In this document: positions 61,410-64,000 of the stretch, in pieces
Layout: each line of letters opens with the position of its first letter
Position numbering within the stretch: the stretch's first letter is position 1
Assembly: GCA_019925105.1 (NCBI GenBank)
Contig: JAHGAU010000004.1
Coordinates: 310,001 to 374,000, forward strand
Source: Niebla homalea
Lineage: Eukaryota > Ascomycota > Lecanoromycetes > Lecanorales > Ramalinaceae
Length of the DNA stretch: 64,000 bases
Reading direction: 5' to 3'
Position numbers and translations under genes: made by a program
The notes under the pieces: generated by a model
Told to the model about the DNA's origin: nothing
What the model saw: the letters and a program-made list of their open reading frames with translations, nothing else
The model's database searches: none

Positions 61410-62929
61410 CGTAACGTCCTTTTTAATGAACGTAGTTACCGTTTATACCGACCTTTTTTATATCGCCTTAATATCGATAGCGTTTTTCGCCCTTTATTAA
61501 GTATAACCTTTCCGTTATATTTTTTTATTCCAGGATTAATAACGGGGCTTTTTAATAAGGTTTTTACTAACTTTTTTTATCTTCTTAATTAAGTTAAATA
61601 GAAGAATAAACATATAATTATTATAAATTTAAAAGGTTTTTAATACCTTTTTAACCATTAATATTAAATAACAATTATTAATTCCCGCTTTCTTAATTAA
61701 CTTAGTCTTAACCTTCGTAAATAATAAATAAAAAATAAATACGTACGTAACGTTTTACTTCCTTTATTTATATTCCTAATTAATATTTATTCGGTCACCG
61801 GCGTATATAAAAGAAAAAGGAAATAAGATACGTCGTTCCTTTTTATCCGGCATTAAACTATCAATATATTATTATCTTTCCTTTCAATCCCGTGGCAGCG
61901 GAGGTCCTTATTAATAATCTTTTCGCTATTTAAGGCTAAATATTATTACCTTTAAGAAATTAATCCCTTTTATTTACGCTAGCGTTCGGTTTATTACGTC
62001 CTAGATTACTTAACGATTATCGTTACCTTTACCCTTGTAACCTTCTTGGCCTCCGCCTCCCTTATATCAGGTAGCGGTTCGTACGTACCTATATTAGCCT
62101 CTTAGACATAAATGCCGTTTAATTTAAACGCTTTATTTTTCTTTAATTTATTAATCGCTTTATTTATTATTTCTAAGGTTATTTTTTTATTATTAATTGC
62201 CGGATTGGGGTATATAACCTTCTTGATATCCGTTAAATTTACGTTTAACGGAAAAGGGAAGAAAGCCCCCTTAAACCCCTTAGTTTTACCGTTAAAGGTG
62301 TTAATTATGAAGCGTTTTAAAAAAACCGGAATTTAAGGGTAGATCTAAATTTCTTTTTGGATTTTTACTATCTTTTAAGAAATTTTATACTTTATAAGGG
62401 GATACGGTTAAGTTATAAATTAATAATTAAAAGTATATTTACTTCACTTTCTTAATAATCTTTTTTCTTTAAAGTTTCTTTTAATTATGAAAATGTATTC
62501 TAACTCCCATATTTAATAGTTTATTTAATTGATATTTTTATTTGATAATATTTATTATATATTCTTTATTTTATTAAGTTTTAACTTTTTAAGACGGTCT
62601 TATTATCGGGATTATTTTATTTATTACTTTATTTAACGTTTTTCCAATCCGTTTTATAAAAAAATTAATTTAATCCTTATTATTAATTAAAGAAGCTTAA
62701 TTAATTAACTCACCGTTTTCTCCGATTTTATGTATATTTTGACTTTCTTGAGTAATCTTTACGTTCTTTCTCTCGGTATTAATAACGTTACGTTAATTAA
62801 TTAACTAAAGGTTATTTGTATGATTATAAATATAATTATAGTCTTTAATTTTTTAAAAACTATGTAATATATTTTATTTTGTTTAATTTGAAAATCTTTT
62901 TAAGTTAATAAATATAATAAATTTATAAT

Positions 62930-64000
62930 ATAAAAGAAATTCTTAATATATAATTTAAAAAACTTAAAAAACTTAAAAAGGAGGGTAAGTAGCTTATATT
63001 AATAATAAAGAATCGTATAAATAACGCGGTAATAACGTATTTAATAAACGTTAAATTAAATAAAAAGATTAAGGTCAAAAGGATATACGTGAAAAAACTC
63101 GTAAAACGTATAAAAAGCTAATAAGTAAAAAGGGCGTTAAAAAGATTCAAATAATAGCGGTAACGGTAAGGAAAAAAGGTAATAAGTATATACGGAGTAA
63201 ATGTAATATTAACGATATCAAGGATAAATAAAATAAAAACAAAAATAATAAAGACGATAGGTTTATAAATAATTAAAAACGGTAAATAAAAGAAACGGTA
63301 CGTTAAACGTATAAAGGAGTTAAAATAAAAAAGAGATAATAAAAGCCTTAAATAAGCTATTTATCACGGAATAAACAATTATTACGTTAAAGATTTAGTT
63401 AATATTAAAAATAAAATTACGAAGAATAAAAGTCTTCTATAAGAAACTAAAAACAGGATTGAAAAAGTTAATGTATTCTAAAAAAAAAAGCTTAAAACAC
63501 AATAATAAGGATACCGACAAAAGATAAAGATTAAAGGGTAAACGTATAAAGTAAAAACGTAATAACGGAAGTTTATTAGGTAAAGGAAACTTAAGCGGTA
63601 AAGGTTACGAAGAAAAAATATATAATAATTAAAAAAGAGATAATATAAACTAAAGAGAAAGTAATAACGTTAAAGAAAGCGAGGATAATAATAATCCGTT
63701 TATTAATTAAAGAAAAGAAAAATACCGTTATAAAGGTAAACTTCTTATAACTTATAAAGTCGTTTAAAGTAATCAAAAAGTCATTAACGGAATAAATTAT
63801 TACCGTATATAAGCTATAAAGCGGAGGTATCCTGCTTAATATAAAGTCCCTAAAAATGAAAAGGAACTTAAAAAGGTTAAAAACATAAACTATTAGAGGT
63901 AAGTTTAAATTATTAAGAATATTAAGATAATTATAAATCATCGCGGTAAATAAGATCTATTTAACGTAGATTATAAAAGTAAAAAGGGAGCTTATTTTAA
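62930..64000 (+). mobile_element. Tad1-like LINE copy E, 5' part, runs off the window
   Basis: Plus-strand sequence from about 62970 (ggagggtaagtagcttatatt) aligns to ORF1 of copies F and G and continues to the right edge. It lies in opposite orientation to LINE copy C, so the two meet 5' end to 5' end. The minus frame at 63591-63941 resembles the 39997-40347 frame because both are antisense to ORF1. The left edge is approximate, and the usual ORF1 start region was not seen. Confidence 0.6.

Larger units (their letters stand above)
60704..62114 (-). mobile_element. Tad1-like LINE copy D, 5'-truncated, nested in copy C
   Basis: It is flanked by ctgtttaattt (60693-60703) and ccgtttaattt (62115-62125), an 11-bp duplication with one transition. 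The tail and family 3' end come first, then part of the RT C-terminal region, interrupted by the TIR element at 61072-61409. It stops abruptly in the 3' third of the LINE, so it is a short 5'-truncated insertion. Confidence 0.7.
58317..62880 (-). mobile_element. Tad1-like LINE copy C, interrupted by LINE copy D
   Basis: The 3' tail (aattgattaattgc) is at about 58317, followed by the family 3' end and RT region to 60703. The same LINE resumes at 62115 (repeating the duplication) and continues through the RT start into the endonuclease to about 62880, where a plus-strand LINE begins. It is 5'-truncated or rearranged there. All frames are broken. The plus frame at 62112-62336 is antisense to it. 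The right boundary is approximate. Confidence 0.65.

Overview
The window looks like one arm of an AT-rich block in the genome of a filamentous ascomycete fungus. Three things suggest this: short GT-AG introns of 46 to 64 bases, Tad1-like LINEs alongside Ty1/copia, Ty3/gypsy and small terminal-inverted-repeat elements, and near-universal decay of those elements by C-to-T and G-to-A transitions that leave TA-rich, stop-filled frames. That decay is the signature of repeat-induced point mutation (RIP). The species cannot be named from the sequence alone.

Layout. 1-4597 is a decayed gypsy element on the minus strand (integrase, RNase H, RT) inserted in a Tad1-like LINE (4598 to about 10440). A 731-bp SINE-like element (9620-10350) sits in the 5' end of that LINE. 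10641-12016 is a small LTR element with perfect 5-bp target-site duplications. 12.0-13.7 kb is AT-rich and unassigned. A GC-richer island at 13.7-16.8 kb holds one convincing three-exon gene. 16.8-18.2 kb is AT-rich. 18.2-31.4 kb is one minus-strand LINE that has received another LINE, a 2.1-kb LTR element, two hAT-like elements and a small MITE. 31.4-34.1 kb is a decayed, truncated copia element. 35.5-45.4 kb is a complete but dead copia element with a LINE inserted at its reverse-transcriptase YVDD site. 45.4-49.8 kb is a second GC-normal island with a protein-kinase gene broken by one stop codon and a divergent two-exon gene. 50.3-56.1 kb is a full-length LINE with 14-bp target duplications. 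56.1-64 kb holds a solo LTR, a second 731-bp SINE-like copy, a LINE-in-LINE pair, a TIR element with a 23-bp tandem repeat, and the 5' part of a plus-strand LINE that leaves the window.

How it works together. No transposable-element protein here is intact, so the elements must be immobile fossils. Only three cellular loci look real: the 314-residue protein of unknown function at 15-16 kb, the kinase-like locus, and the 230-residue charged protein that diverges from it. They lie in two islands not hit by RIP, as expected for single-copy accessory genes within a repeat desert. Most other open frames are antisense shadows of LINE ORF1 or of the LINE 3' end.

All boundaries, splice sites and target duplications were found by reading and hand alignment. 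Where a boundary is only approximate, the entry says so.
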